In this document: in pieces, positions 37,194 through 50,028 of the stretch
Layout: each line of letters opens with the position of its first letter
Position numbering within the stretch: position 1 is the first letter of the stretch
The notes under the pieces: model-generated
The model's database searches: none
Told to the model about the DNA's origin: nothing
What the model saw: only the letters and a program-made list of their open reading frames with translations
Assembly: GCA_028671895.1 (NCBI GenBank)
Contig: CM053796.1
Span: forward strand, 37,694,860-37,758,859
Source: Oenanthe sinensis
Taxonomy: Eukaryota > Streptophyta > Magnoliopsida > Apiales > Apiaceae
DNA length: 64,000 nt
Direction: 5' to 3'
Program-made: the position numbers and the translations under genes

Positions 37194-38861
37194 CAAGGTC
37201 CATACTCGGTTTTCGTACATGGAATCCATCTCAGATTTCATGGCTTCTAGCCATCTCTTAGAGTCTGGACTGTTCGTAGCATTATGGTATGTGAGAGGCT
37301 CATCTTCGTCTATGAGCATCAAATCACCACATTGAGTCAAGAGAAATCCATATCTCTCTGGCTCATGGCGAATTCTACCAGTTCTACGAACAACCTGTGT
37401 TTGTTGAGCATTATCATTATCCTTCTCTTGTTCCACTTCAGGTTCAATGCTATTTTGTGGTTCTCGATCTTCATCGAGGTCTATAGTTCTCCCACTATTT
37501 CTTTTGGAAACAAAATCTATTTCCATGAAAACAGCATTTCGAGCAATGAACACTTTCTGCTCAGTAGGACTATAGAAATAGTACGCCTTTGTTTCCTTAG
37601 GGTATCCCACAAAATTGCACTCTTCAGATTTAGGTCCAAGCTTGTCAGATACTTGACGATTCACAAACGCCTTGCATCCCCAAAATTTCATAAAGCTCAT
37701 GCCTGACCGTTTCTTCTCCCATATCTCATATGGAGTCTTTTGAACCTTCTTAGTAGGAACACGGTTAAGTGTGAAAGCCGCTGTTTCTAGAGCATAACCC
37801 CAGAAACTAATTGGAAGATCTGCATGACTCATCATCGATCGCACCATGTCCAACAATGTGCGATTTCTCCTCTCTGAAACTCCATTCCATTGAGGTGTAC
37901 CTGGCGGAGTGAGTTGTGATACAATACCACACTCCTTTAAATAATCTTTAAATTCAGTGCTCAAGTATTCTCCTCCACGATCAGATCGTAAGATTTTAAT
38001 ACTTGCACCTCCGCTAATTTGCTTCTCTACTTCAGCTTTGTATTCTTTGAACTTTTCAAAAGAATCGGATTTATTCTTCATAAGATATACATATCCATAT
38101 CTACTGACATCATCAGTAAATGTTATGAAGTAGTAGTAGCCTCCTCTAGCCATCACACGCATTGGGCCACATACATCACTATGTATTAGCTCCAAACGTT
38201 CAGTGGCCCTTTGACCCTTACCAGTGAAAGGGGCTTTAGTCATTTTACCAAGCAAACAAGATTCGCATTCTTGGTATGATTCAAAATCAAACTTATCCAA
38301 ATATCCATCCTTATGTAATTTGGATATGCGTTTCTCATTTATATGGCCTAGACGACAATGCCAGAGGTATGTTTGATTTGAGTCATTAACTTTAAGTCGT
38401 TTGTTTTCTATATTACAGACAGGATTATCTAAGTCAAGAACATATAAACCATTAAACAAACGCGCAACACCATAGGTTAAATCATTCAAAGTAAAAGAGC
38501 AACTGTTGTCCTTTATTGTAAACGAAAAACCTTTCTTGTCCAAACAAGAAACAGAAATAATGTTTCTGCGAATTGCAGGCACGTAATAACATTTCTCCAG
38601 TTCTAAAACTAGCCCAGAGGGCAAAGATAAATAATAGGTTCCTATAGCTAAAGCAGCAACTCTTGCTCCGTTGCCAACTCGTAGGTCCATTTCTCCTTTA
38701 GCCAATGTCCTACTTCTCTGCATTTCCTGCACATTTATACAAATGTGAGAAGCACATCCGGTATCCAATACCCAAGATGTAGAAATAGACAAATTGACTT
38801 CTATAACATATATACCTGAATTAGAAGCTTGTTCAGCCCTCTTCTTCTTCAGATCCTCCAA
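37194..38861 (-). pseudogene. Element 2 pol, 5' part (protease and integrase)
   Basis: Protease LDTGCASH, GAG-pre-integrase WHCRLGHINEKRI with CESCLLGKM, integrase core with HSDVCGPM, TDDVSRYGYVYL, SDRGGEY and PQWNGVSERRN, then an acidic linker. The frame runs into the solo LTR. It is the continuation of the gag frame, separated only by the stop at 38949. Compared with element 3 the protein differs at few residues. Confidence 0.9.
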
Positions 38862-38948
38862 GTAAACTGAACAGTTTCTCTTCCAGTGACCAGTTTTCTT
38901 ACAGTAGTGACATTCACCCTTAGCGACCCCACCTTTAGGCTTTAAAGC

Positions 38949-39680
38949 CTATTTAGGACCTGACTTTGGCTTGGGTGTAGAATTAGAACCTGTCTTCTTC
39001 TTACCCTTCCACTTGCCTTTCCCTTTGGCCTTACCTTTATTGCCCACCATCAGTATGGGAGCGGGTTCAGCCGTCTTCATGTTGGTCTCATATGTTCTCA
39101 ACATAGCCAACAATTCAGTAGGTGTTTTGTCAAATTCATTCATATTGTAGTTCATAACAAACTGAGTGAATTTGTTGTTCAAAGAATTCAAGATTAGGTC
39201 AATACCAGTTTCCGGACCAATCGGGAAACCCAAAGTATCAAGATACTCAATGTAACCAATCATTTTCAGAACATGTGGGCCAACTGGTTCACTTGCCCCT
39301 TGTTTGCAGTTAAAGAGTGACTTGCTCGTGTTGAACCTTTCTTGACGAGTTTGGCTTGCAAACATGCTTTGCAAGTGCTCATTGATAGTATATGCATCCA
39401 TATGCACATGTTGTCTTTGAAGCTCAGCACTCATAGTTGCCAACATAAGACATGCAACATCAGTTGCATCATTCTCATCCTTTGTGTGGGCCGCTCGTTC
39501 CTCAACAGTAGCGCCCTCAGGAAGGGGACCTGCCGGAGGAATATCAATGACACGAAGCTTGCGCTCCTGCCTGAGGACAATCCTCAAATTCCTCTGCCAG
39601 TCTAGGAAGTTGTTTCCTCCTGTCAGCTTATCCTTCTCAAGGACAGATCGTACGGATAGTGTGTTTGTGTTGTTTGTCAT
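38949..39680 (-). pseudogene. Element 2 gag, ended by CAG-to-TAG
   Basis: Starts at an ATG (39680) giving MTNNTNTLSVR. Capsid region with FLDWQRNLRIVLRQERKL and FNTSKSLFNCKQGASEP, then a Lys/Gly-rich tail. A TAG at 38949-38951 stands where element 3 has CAG (SPKQALKPK). The zinc knuckle CHYCKKTGHWKRNC follows beyond the stop at about 38870-38930. The frame upstream of the ATG is open to 39764 but is leader sequence. Confidence 0.88.
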
Positions 39681-41509
39681 TATTCGGTATCTACAATGAT
39701 AAAAGCACAAAATAAACATTAGATTGTCTGAGTTATTTATTATGTTCAAATGATTATGATACATTCATAATATATCTCCCACTATTTTTATCAAATCAAT
39801 AGCCCTTACTATTAATTTGGAAAGTATATCCCATAATTCTTTCTAGTGAGCCAAGATCCATATTTTGTCATGTCTTAAGTCAACCACTGGAAGTCCTTAA
39901 GAATGATTATTTAGGTAGACAACATTTGTCAATTATATCATATATAATTCTTGGATAGTTTGGTGAGCAACGATTGATCTTATCTATCTAATAGATTTTT
40001 AACCAAACTCCATGCTTCTAAGTTCATAATTGTTGAATATAACCGTTTACTTTCACCTTATTATGACGACTCAGTTAAGTTTGACCCAATGATACAACGG
40101 CCGAATATAACCGTTTATATTCGTCGCATCTCACCACGATAGATAGGAGTCCCCTGCCACTGACAGTCTTTCCCCTAATCGATCTAGGATTCGATGAGTG
40201 TTCATTCATTGGAAAGCATCCGATTAAAACTTAATATTTTGTTAAGGGGTTTAGAAAATTTACGACGATCATGATCACATCATGAAGAGATCCTCAATTT
40301 TTCCTTGAACCAAATATTTCAAATTGACATCTTAAATTGTTCATTTCCCAGGTAGATGGAGGATACCAGTGGTCACACTTAAAACCCATCAGCCTTACGA
40401 ATACGCATATCCGCTTTTGACAGAAAATCCCAGTTTTAGATATCAAAAATTCATATTTAATTTCGTGTTTTAAAATCCATATTTCATAAACACAAGAATC
40501 TCATGATCGTTCGTTTGTTAATTTTAAAATCTTAAATCGTTAAAGATTTTATCTTGTTTAGCATGGCAAGCATGGCATGGGTGACGTATCTAATACATGC
40601 ATACATCATTAATCTAATTAAAGCATGCATCTTCTACTCTACACATACATTCATACATCAATATGTAAAGTGCAGTATGTAAACGTGCTTGGTTATGACC
40701 CTTTTCCTATGTGATCCTTTCGAGCTAATGAAAGGATCAAAGTCAATCTATGGTGGTAAAATATAAATACAATTACATGTCTTCATTCTTCTTGTATCCA
40801 TGGGTGCTTGCTCATCTTCTTGGATCATCCTTCAATCTTCAAATACATTACATGGAATAATTGAATACAATCTATACTAATGTACTTACATAAGAAAACT
40901 CGAGTTACATTCGAGGTTAAACAATTACAAGAATGAAGAAAACGACATGCAAGTCGTATTTATAAAACCAAAACCAAAAACCATTAATCTAGGGGTCCAA
41001 AGGCCATAACCAGCACCATGCTCAAGTACACAACTTCTGTACAGATCATATCTGTTGGCCTTTTTCCCCACTGCAATTTACACAGTTTCAGAAGCATGTA
41101 TCATATACATACTTATCACATCCCAGTTAACAGATCATGTCCAACATAATCTTTCCACCAGTTTGTATCATATACAAACTGACCCTCATGCAAAATATAC
41201 AAATCGCAAACAGGCATATAAATCTGTCATGACAAATCATTAACATGCTAGTATCATCATCTATTTACTCATCATATGAATAACAATTCGAATATACATG
41301 GCAGTAGCATGGCAGTAGCATAGCAGAAGCATGGCAGTATCATGGCAGTCATCAAATAGGCATGGCAGTTTCATAACAGGCATGGCAGTAGCATAAGCAG
41401 TGGCATGGCAGTTATGACAAAGCAGTAGCATGGCATAGCAGTCACCAAAACAGGCATGTATGCATCAAATACATAAAACACGTAACCAAATCAGTCCCTT
41501 ATACACGTA
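39681..41509 (-). other. 5' leader of element 2
   Basis: About 1.8 kb between primer site and gag, without long frames. Homologous to the leader of element 3 (44623-46570) but lacking its GC-rich array. A TTTATCATTGTAG splice-acceptor-like sequence precedes gag by about 10 bp (minus strand), as in element 3. Confidence 0.6.
41297..41456 (-). repeat. CATGGCAGTAG minisatellite in element 2 leader
   Basis: About a dozen degenerate copies of an 11-13-bp word (GGCATGGCAGTAGCA type). The homologous place in element 3 (44673-44750) has a shorter array, so this part of the leader is length-variable between copies. Confidence 0.8.
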
Positions 41510-41521
41510 GCTCTGATGCCA
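41510..41521 (-). other. Primer-binding site, element 2
   Basis: TGGCATCAGAGC on the minus strand, complementary to initiator tRNA-Met except for the usual T/C variant. It sits one base inside the right LTR and proves that the right LTR is the 5' one. Confidence 0.93.
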
Positions 41522-41522
41522 T

Positions 41523-43059
41523 TGTTGGGTTCCGAGGCATAAAACGCAGCGGATAAACGTAAATATAACGAAAAATTTCGGAACCCTAACGCAGGATCAT
41601 GTATAATATTGGACGGATTATGGTGATAATCGAATCATACCTATTACGATCTTGAATGTCACGAACTCAACGGAGATCCCTGCTATCACGACTTGTGTCT
41701 TCCTCTCGAAAACACCTCTATGGTATCCACACGAGCACCTTCAAGAGCGTCTCACGATCTTGATTACGGAGTGGATGTACTAGCAAACCTTTGATAATTC
41801 GAATTGTCTTCCTGCCTCTTTGCTGCCTCTTCTAGGGTTTTTCTATCAAAAACGTGTTGTGCCTCTTAACCCTACATTATCTATTTATAATGTTTGGTTA
41901 ACAGGCCCATAGCAGCAAAACCTAACCCATGTAGGTCTAGGAAAATAATAAAACGAATTTTATTATTTAATTAATAACTAAGTCATACTTAATTATTATG
42001 GGCAGAAATACAATTCTAATTTGAATTTATATTATCTTAATTATTTAAGTCTCACTTAATTAATATAATAAAAATTCAAATAATTATCAATTAATTTAAA
42101 TCTATAATTTAAATTAACTATTCCTCTAAGTGTTCTTTGCGTGTGACCCTATAGGCTATTATTTAATTGGCAATAATTTTATTCTCCAATAAAATTATAA
42201 ACAATGAGCGGCATCTAGTAATACATCATTGCTACCCAATTAAACAATAATTAAATCGTGATTCGATAAAACCTTTCGTGATTAATGTTTCCGTGTAATA
42301 TAATCCTTTTAACCATATATATTATAGATTAAACTCGAGGCATGTATTTAGTCATCCTCTTCAACATTTAATCCGGGTTTACTTGATCCATGAGTAGACT
42401 ATGAAAACAAATCATTATTTGAGCACGGCCATGCATTTTATAGTCTCACTCAATCAAGAGGCCAATAATATCTCTCCTAATTATAGGAGGGTTAAATCCT
42501 TTATCTATCATTCATATTTCTCATACGACTCATGATATACCCGATGTCCACTTTTATCATTACCCGGTCAAAGGTAACTTTTAATGTAGTCAAAGTATAT
42601 TAATCCTCGTATAAAAATATAATGATCTCAAGTCAGAGGATCATTACACCATTATCACTGTGAGTCTTTCTTATGACTTTATTAAACATGAAGAATCTCA
42701 CTGTGGGTCTGTCCAGTACCATGTACTCATGCATGTACCTATGTGTTGACTTTAGTATCCCCATACTTATAACCAATGAGATGTGGTTATCTGTCAAACA
42801 ACATACTAGTCTATTTATGTATTATTATTGTCCTATAATAATATTACTCGACTAGGGACATTTAAGAATATGATATATTATATAATCTCAAGTTCAAGTC
42901 ATGTACTAAACTATACAATATGTATCATGATTCTAAGGACATTTATTATGCTAACAAATATATCGCAGTAATTAAAGTCATAATAAATATGTTTATTGAA
43001 TAATCAATTGACATAAAGGTTTATCAAAATAAACATTGTATTGCCTCTAGGGCACCTAC
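41523..43059 (-). repeat. 5' LTR of element 2, lacking its outer 7 bp
   Basis: 1,537 bp, colinear with the left LTR except that the outermost seven bases (TGTTGGT on the minus strand) are absent and element 3 starts there. 1,537 + 7 equals the full 1,544. Confidence 0.95.
41882..41889 (-). promoter_or_regulatory. TATA box of element 2 5' LTR
   Basis: TATAAATA on the minus strand, at the position homologous to the TATA box of element 3, ahead of the AAACCCTAG-containing R/U5 part. Confidence 0.55.
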
Positions 43060-44609
43060 TGTTAGTGTAGGTGCCCTAGAGGCAATACAATTTTTCCTTT
43101 TAATAAATATTTATGTCATTTGATTATTCAATAAACGTATTTATTATGACTTTAATTACTGCGATATATTTGTTAGCATAATAAATGTCCTTAGAATCAT
43201 GATACTCGTTATATAGTTTAAGTACATGACTTGAACTTGAGATTATATAATATATCATATTCTTAAAGGTTCCCTAGTCGAGTATTATTATGATAGGACA
43301 ATAATAATACATAAATAGACTAGTATGTTGTTTGACAGATAACCACATCTCATTGGTTATAAGTATGGGGATACTAAAGTCAATACATAGGTACATGTAG
43401 GGGTACATGGTACTGGACAGACCCACAGTGAGATTCTTCATGTTTAATTAAGTCATAAGAAAGACTCACAGTGATAATGGTGTAATGATCCTCTGACTTG
43501 AGATCATTATATTTCTATACGAGGATTGATATACTTTGACTACATTAAAAGTTACCTTTGACCGGGTGATGATAAAAGTGGACATCGGGTATATCATGAG
43601 TCGTATGAGAAATATGAATGATAGATAAAGGATTTAACCCTCCTATAATTAGGAGAGATATTATTGGCCTCTTGATTGAGTGAGACTATAAAATGCATGG
43701 CCGTGCTCAAATAATGATTTGTTTTTCATAGTCTACTCATGGATCAAGTAAACCCGGATTAAATGTTGAAGAGGATGACTAAATACATGCCTCGAGTTTA
43801 ATCTATAATATATATGGTTAAAGGGATTATATTACACGGAAACATTAATCACGAAAGGTTTTATCGAATCACGATTTAATTATTGTTTAATTAGGTAGCA
43901 ATGATGTATTACTAGATACCGCTCATTGTTTATAATTTTATTGGAGAATAAAATTATTGCTAATTAAATAATAGCCTATAGGGTCACACACATAGAGCAC
44001 CTAGAGGAATAGTTAATTTAAATTATAGATTTAAATTAATTGATGATTAATTCGAATTTATTATATTAATTAAGTGAGACTTAATTAATTGAAATAAATT
44101 CGAATTTGAAGAATTATATTTCTGCCAATAATAATTAAGTGTGACTTAATTATTAATTAAATAATAGAAGCATGTTTTATTATTTAATCCTATGCCTACA
44201 TGGGTTAGGTTTTTGCTAAAAAGGCCCATTAACCAATCATTATAAATAGATAATGATAGGTTAAATGGCTTGCACGTTTTTGTATAAACCCTAGCAGAAG
44301 AGGCAGCATAGGAAGAGGCAGAGAGAATTCGAAACCTATCAAAGGAGGCTAGTACTTCCGTTCCGTGTTCAAGATCGTGAGACGTTCTTGAAGGTGCTCG
44401 TGTGGATACCATAGAGGTGCTTTCGAGAGGAAGACACAAATCGTGATAGCAAGGATCTCCGTTGAGTTCGTGGCATTCAAAATCTTAATAGGTATGATTC
44501 GATTATCACCATAATTCGTCAATTCTTATACATGATCCTGCGTTTGGGTTCCGAAAATTTTCGTTATATTTACGTTTATCCGCTGCGTTTTATGCCTCGG
44601 AACCCTACA
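43060..44609 (+). repeat. 5' LTR of element 3
   Basis: 1,550 bp, TGTTAGTGTAGG to CGGAACCCTACA. Same family as the element 2 LTRs. It contains a CCAAT word (44233), a TATA box and downstream an AAACCCTAG telo-box. Confidence 0.95.
44241..44248 (+). promoter_or_regulatory. TATA box of element 3 5' LTR
   Basis: TATAAATA, directly after AACCAATCAT and about 30-35 bp before the AAACCCTAG-containing stretch; the likely transcription start is near 44275. Confidence 0.6.
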
Positions 44610-44610
44610 A

Positions 44611-44622
44611 TGGCATCAGAGC
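44611..44622 (+). other. Primer-binding site, element 3
   Basis: TGGCATCAGAGC, one base after the LTR, for initiator tRNA-Met. Confidence 0.95.
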
Positions 44623-46540
44623 TACGTGTATAAGGGACTGATTTGGTTACGTGTTAACTGTATTTGATGCAAATATGCCTGTTTTGGTGACTGCCATGCC
44701 ACTGCCATGCTACTGCTTTGTTACTGCCATGCTTCTGCCATGCTATGTTCTTCATGTATATTCGAATTGTAATATGTGGTGATGATACTAGCATGTTAAT
44801 GATTTGTCATGACTGATTTATATGCCATATTGCGATTTGTATATTATGCATGAGGGTCAGTTTGTATAGTGATATAAACTGGTGGACAGATTATGTTGGA
44901 CATGATCTGTTAACTGGGATATGATAAGTATGTATATGATACATGCTTCTGAAACTGTATAAGATGCAGTGGGAAAAAGGGCCAACAGATATGATCTGTA
45001 GTTCAGAAATTGATGATTTCTGAATAGGACTGGTCTTCGAAAATAAAAAAAATTTCTGATTTCGAGCTGACCTGGCAGCTCGACCCCAGACCCCGCCTGG
45101 ACCTGCCGCCCCCAGACCCCGCCTGGGGCTGCCGCCCCAGACCCCGCCCAGGGGCTGCCGCCCCTGGACCCCCGCCCAGGGGCTGCCACCCCCGGACCCC
45201 CGCAATATTTTATTTTGTGTACTTGAGCATGGTGCTGGTTATGGCCCTTAGACCCTTAGATTAATGGTTTTTGGTTTTGGTTTTATAAATACGACTTGCA
45301 TGTCGTTTTCTTCATTCTTGTAATTGTTTAACCTCGAATGCAACTCGAGTTTTCTTATGTAAGTACATTAGCTTAGGTTGTATTCAATTATTCCATGTAA
45401 TGTACTTGAAGACTGAAAGATGATCCAAGAAGAGGAGCAGGCACTAGTGGATACAAGAAGAATGAAGACATGTAATTGTATTTATATTTTACCACCATAG
45501 ATTGACTTTGATCCTTTCATTAGCTCGAAAGGATCACATAGGAAAGGGGCCATAACCAAGCACGTTTACATACTGCACTTTACATATTGATGTATGAATG
45601 ATGCATGCTTTAATTAGATTAATCATGTATGTATGTATGTATTAGATACGACACCCATGCCATGCTTGTTTAAACAAGATAAAATCTGTAACGACTCAAG
45701 ATAAAATCTGTAACGATTCAAGATTTTAAAATCAACAAACGATCATGAGATTCTTGTGTTTATGAAATATGGATTTTTTAAAACACGGAATTGAATATGG
45801 ATTTTGATATCTATAATTGGGATTTTCTGACAAAAACGGATATGCGTATTCGTAAGGCTGATGGGTTTTAAGTGTGACCACTGGTATCCTCCATCTACCT
45901 GGGAAATGAACAATTTAAGATGTCAATTTGAAATATTTAGTTCAAGGAAAAATTGAGGATCTCTTCATGATGTGATCATGATCGTCGTAAAATTTTCTAA
46001 ACCCCTTAACAAAATATTAAGTTTTAATCAGATGCTTTCCAATGAATGAACACTCATCGAATCCTAGATCGATTAGGGGAAAGACTGTCAGTGGCAGGGG
46101 ACTCCTGTCTATCGTGGTGAGATGCGACGAATATAAACGGTTATATTCGGCCGTTGTATCATTGGGTCAAACTTAACTGAGTCGTCATAATAAGGTGAAA
46201 GTAAACGGTTATATTCAACCATTATGAACTTAGAAGCATAGAGTTTGGTTAAAATCTATTAGATAGATAAGATCAATCGTTGCTCACCAAACTATCCAAA
46301 AATTATATATGATATAATTGACAAATGTTGTCTACCTAAATAATCATTCTTAAGGACTTCCAGTGGTTGACTTGAGACATGACGAAATATGGATCTTGGC
46401 TCACTAGAAAGGATTATGGGATATACTTTCCAAATTAATAGTAAGGGCTATTGATTTGATAAAAATAGTGGGAGATATATTATGAATGTATCATAATCAT
46501 TTGAACATAATAAATAACTCAGACAATCTAATGTTTAATT
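44623..46540 (+). other. 5' leader of element 3
   Basis: About 1.9 kb of non-coding leader with a short ACTGCCATGC minisatellite (44673-44750) and a GC-rich array. An acceptor-like TTTATCATTGTAG lies just upstream of the position homologous to element 2's gag ATG. In this copy that ATG reads ATC (46571-46573). Confidence 0.6.
45067..45205 (+). repeat. GC-rich tandem array unique to element 3 leader
   Basis: Roughly four copies of a 27-37-bp unit built from CTGCCGCCCCAGACCCCGCC, in a genome region otherwise strongly AT-rich. Element 2 lacks it and about 90 bp around it, so the array sits in a segment of about 225 bp gained by element 3 or lost by element 2. GC-rich frames on the minus strand here are artefacts. 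Confidence 0.85.
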
Positions 46541-49500
46541 TTGTGCTTTTATCATTGTAGATACCAAGTAATCACAAACAACACAAACACACTATCCGTA
46601 CGATCTGTCCTTGAGAAGGATAAGGTGACAAGAGGAAACAACTTCCTAGACTGGCAGAGGAATTTGAGGATTGTCCTCAGGCAGGAGCGCAAGCTTCATG
46701 TCATTAATATTCCTCCGGCAGGTCCCCTTCCTGAGGGCGCTACTGTTGAGGAACGAGCGGCCCACACAAAGGATGAGAATGATGCAACTGATGTTGCGTG
46801 TCTTATGTTAGCAACTATGAGTGCTGAGCTTCAAAGACAGCATGTGCATATGGATGCATATACTATCAATGAGCACTTGCAAAGCATGTTTGCAAGCCAA
46901 ACTCGTCAAGAAAGGTTCAACACGAGCAAGTCACTCTTTAACTGCAAACAAGGGGCAAATGAACCAGTTGGCCCACATGTTCTGAAGATGATTGGTTACA
47001 TTGAGTATCTTGATACTTTGGGTTTCCCGATTGGTCCGGAAACTGGTATTGACCTAATCTTGAATTCTTTGAACAACAAATTCACTCAGTTTGTTATGAA
47101 CTACAATATGAATGAGTTTGACAAAACACCTACTGAATTGTTGGCTATGTTGAGAACATATGAGACCAACATGAAGACGGCTGAACCTGCTCCCATACTG
47201 ATGGTGGGCAATAAAGGTAAGGCCAAAGGGAAAGGCAAGTGGAAGGGTAAGAAGAAGACAGGTTCTGATTCTACACCCATGCCAAAGTCAAGTCCTAAAC
47301 AGGCTCTAAAGCCTAAAGGTGGGGTCGCTAAGGGTGAATGTCACTACTGTAAGAAAACTGGTCACTGGAAGAGAAACTGTTCAGTTTACTTGGAGGATCT
47401 GAAGAAGAAGAGGGCTGAGCAAGCTTCTAATTCAGGTATATATGTTATAGAAGTCAATCTGTCTATTTCTACATCTTGGGTATTGGATACCGGATGTGCT
47501 TCTCACATTTGTATAAATGTGCAGGAAATGCAGAGAAGTAGGACATTGGCTAAAGGAGAAATGGACCTACGAGTTGGCAACGGAGCAAGAGTTGCTGCTT
47601 TAGCTGTAGGAACCTATTATTTATCTTTGCCCTCTGGGCTAGTTTTAGAACTGGAGAATTGTTATTACGTGCCTGCAATTCGCAGAAACATTATTTCTGT
47701 TTCTTGTTTGGACAAGAAAGGTTTTTCGTTTACAATAAAGGACAACAGTTGCTCTTTTGCTTTGAATGATTTAACCTATGGTGTTGCGCGTTTGTTTAAT
47801 GGTTTATATGTTCTTGACTTAGATAATCCTGTCTGTAATATAGAAAACAAACGACTTAAAGTTAATGACTCAAATCAAACATACCTCTGGCATTGTCGTC
47901 TAGGCCATATAAATGAGAAACGCATATCCAAATTACATAAGGATGGATATTTGGATAAGTTTGATTTTGAATCATACCAAGAATGCGAATCTTGTTTGCT
48001 TGGTAAAATGACTAAAGCCCCTTTCACTGGTAAGGGTCAAAGGGCCACTGAACGTTTGGAGCTAATACATAGTGATGTATGTGGCCCAATGCGTGTGATG
48101 GCTAGAGGAGGCTACTACTACTTCATAACATTTACTGATGATTTCAGTAGATATGGATATGTATATCTTATGAAGAATAAATCCGATTCTTTTGAAAAGT
48201 TCAAAGAATACAAGGCTGAAGTAGAGAAGCAAATTGGCGGAGGTGCAAGTATTAAAATCTTACGATCTGATCGTGGAGGAGAATACTTGAGCACTGAATT
48301 TAAAGATTATTTAAAAGAGTGTGGTATTGTATCACAACTCACTCCGCCAGGTACACCTCAATGGAATGGAGTTTCAGAGAGGAGAAATCGCACCTTGTTG
48401 GACATGGTGCGATCGATGATGAGTCATGCAGATCTTCCAATTAGTTTCTGGGGTTATGCTCTAGAAACAGCGGCTTTCACACTTAACCGTGTTCCTACTA
48501 AGAAGGTTCAAACGACTCCATATGAGATATGGGAGAAGAAACGGTCAGGCATGAGCTTTATGAAAGTTTGGGGATGCAAGGCGTTTGTGAAGCGTCAAGT
48601 ATCTGACAAGCTTGGACCTAAATCTGAAGAGTGCAATTTTGTGGGATACCCTAAAGAAACAAAGGCGTATTATTTCTATAGTCCTTCTGAGCAAAAAGTG
48701 TTTATTGCTCGAGATGCTGTCTTCATGGAAAGGGATTTTGTTTCCAAAAGAAACAGTGGGAGAACTATAGACCTCGATGAAGATCGAGAACCACAAAATA
48801 GCATTGAACCTGAAGTGGAACAAGAGCAGGATAATAATAACGCTCAACAAACACAGGTTGTTCGTAGAACTGGTAGAATTCGCCATGAGCCAGAGAGATA
48901 TGGATTTCTTTTGACTCAATGTGGTGATTTGATGCTCATAGATGAAGATGAGCCTCTCACATACCAAGATGCTATGAGCAGTCCAGAATCGAAGAGATGG
49001 CTAGAAGCCATGAAATCCGAGATGGAATCCATATATGAAAACCAAGTATGGACTTTGGTTGATCCACCTGAAGGGGTAAAACCCATAGGGTGCAAATGGG
49101 TTTTCAAGAAGAAAACTGACATGGATGGAAATGTTCAGACCTATAAAGCAAGGCTAGTTGCAAAAGGTTTCAAGCAAATTCATGGTATTGACTATGATGA
49201 AACCTTCTCATCAGTGGCTATGGTCAAATCCATAAGGATTTTGCTTGCTATTGCAGCATTCCATGATTATGAAATCTGGCAAATGGATGTCAAAACAGCC
49301 TTCCTTAATGGAAGCCTTGAAGAAGATGTGGATGTGTACATGACACAACCTGAAGGTTTTGTCAGTCCAGGGAATGTTAGCAAGATATGTAAATTACGTC
49401 GATCCATTTATGGATTAAAGCAAGCCTCTAGGAGATGGAACATCCGTTTTGATGAAACTATCAAAGAGTATGGATTTGTTCAAAACGAGGATGAACCTTG

Positions 49501-50028
49501 TGTTTACAAGAAGGTTAGTGGGAGCCATGTGGCATTCATAGTACTATATGTTGATGACATACTACTAATGGGGAATGACATACCTTCTCTCAAGGCTGTT
49601 AAGATTTGGTTAGGGAGTAATTTCTCTATGAAAGACTTAGGAGATGCATCCTACATTCTAGGAATGAGGATCTATAGGGATAGATCTAGAAGGATGATCG
49701 GTCTAAGTCAGAGTACATACATCGATAAGGTTTTGCACCGTTTTGGTATGCAAAATGCAAAAAGGGGATATGTCCCCGTATCTCAAGGGATAACGATCTC
49801 TAAAGATCAGTGTCCGAAATCATTGGATGACAAGGACCGCATGAGTAAGGTTCCATATGCCTCAGCAATTGGATCCATCATGTATGCGATGGTATGTACT
49901 CGCCCAGATGTTTCGTATGCTTTAAGCATGACGAGCAGATACCAATCTAATCCAGGTGAAGGTCACTGGACGGCTGTCAAGAATATTCTAAAGTACTTGA
50001 AAAGGACTAAAGATTCATTCTTGGTGTA
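46541..50028 (+). pseudogene. Element 3 gag-pol, 5' part, interrupted in RNase H
   Basis: One uninterrupted frame covering gag (FLDWQRNLRIVLRQERKL), zinc knuckle CHYCKKTGHWKRNC, protease LDTGCASH, integrase (HHCC and SDRGGEY, PQWNGVSERRN), RT (YVDDILLMGND) and the RNase H boundary. It is cut after FLVY by element 4. The frame at its 5' end begins with TTG, not ATG. The ATG used by element 2 is ATC here and the next in-frame ATG is about 90 codons in, so initiation is also impaired. One RT residue departs from element 2: FSSVAMVKS against FSPVAMVKS. The remainder is at 62604-63111. Confidence 0.93.
50024..50028. other. Target-site duplication of element 4, left
   Basis: GTGTA, repeated exactly at 62599-62603 after the right LTR. 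It proves a clean insertion into element 3. Confidence 0.95.

Larger units (their letters stand above)
32610..43059 (-). mobile_element. Element 2: Angela/BARE-like Ty1-copia with nested solo LTR
   Basis: Minus orientation: 5' LTR on the right, primer site, leader, gag, pol and polypurine tract at 34154-34167, then the 3' LTR on the left. LTR length (1,544 bp) and RT/RH motifs fit the Angela/Tork side of copia. It inserted into ORF3 of element 1 after GCAAT; the matching duplication must lie outside the window because element 3 begins 7 bp before the right LTR should end. A solo LTR splits pol, and one stop breaks gag from pol. LTRs differ at 11 of 1,537 aligned bases by eye count. Confidence 0.93.

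Noticed and set aside
44857..45205. Minus-strand frames of about 105-110 codons, glycine-rich
   Set aside because: Produced by the GC-rich tandem array; overlapping frames are open together, a sign of composition rather than coding.
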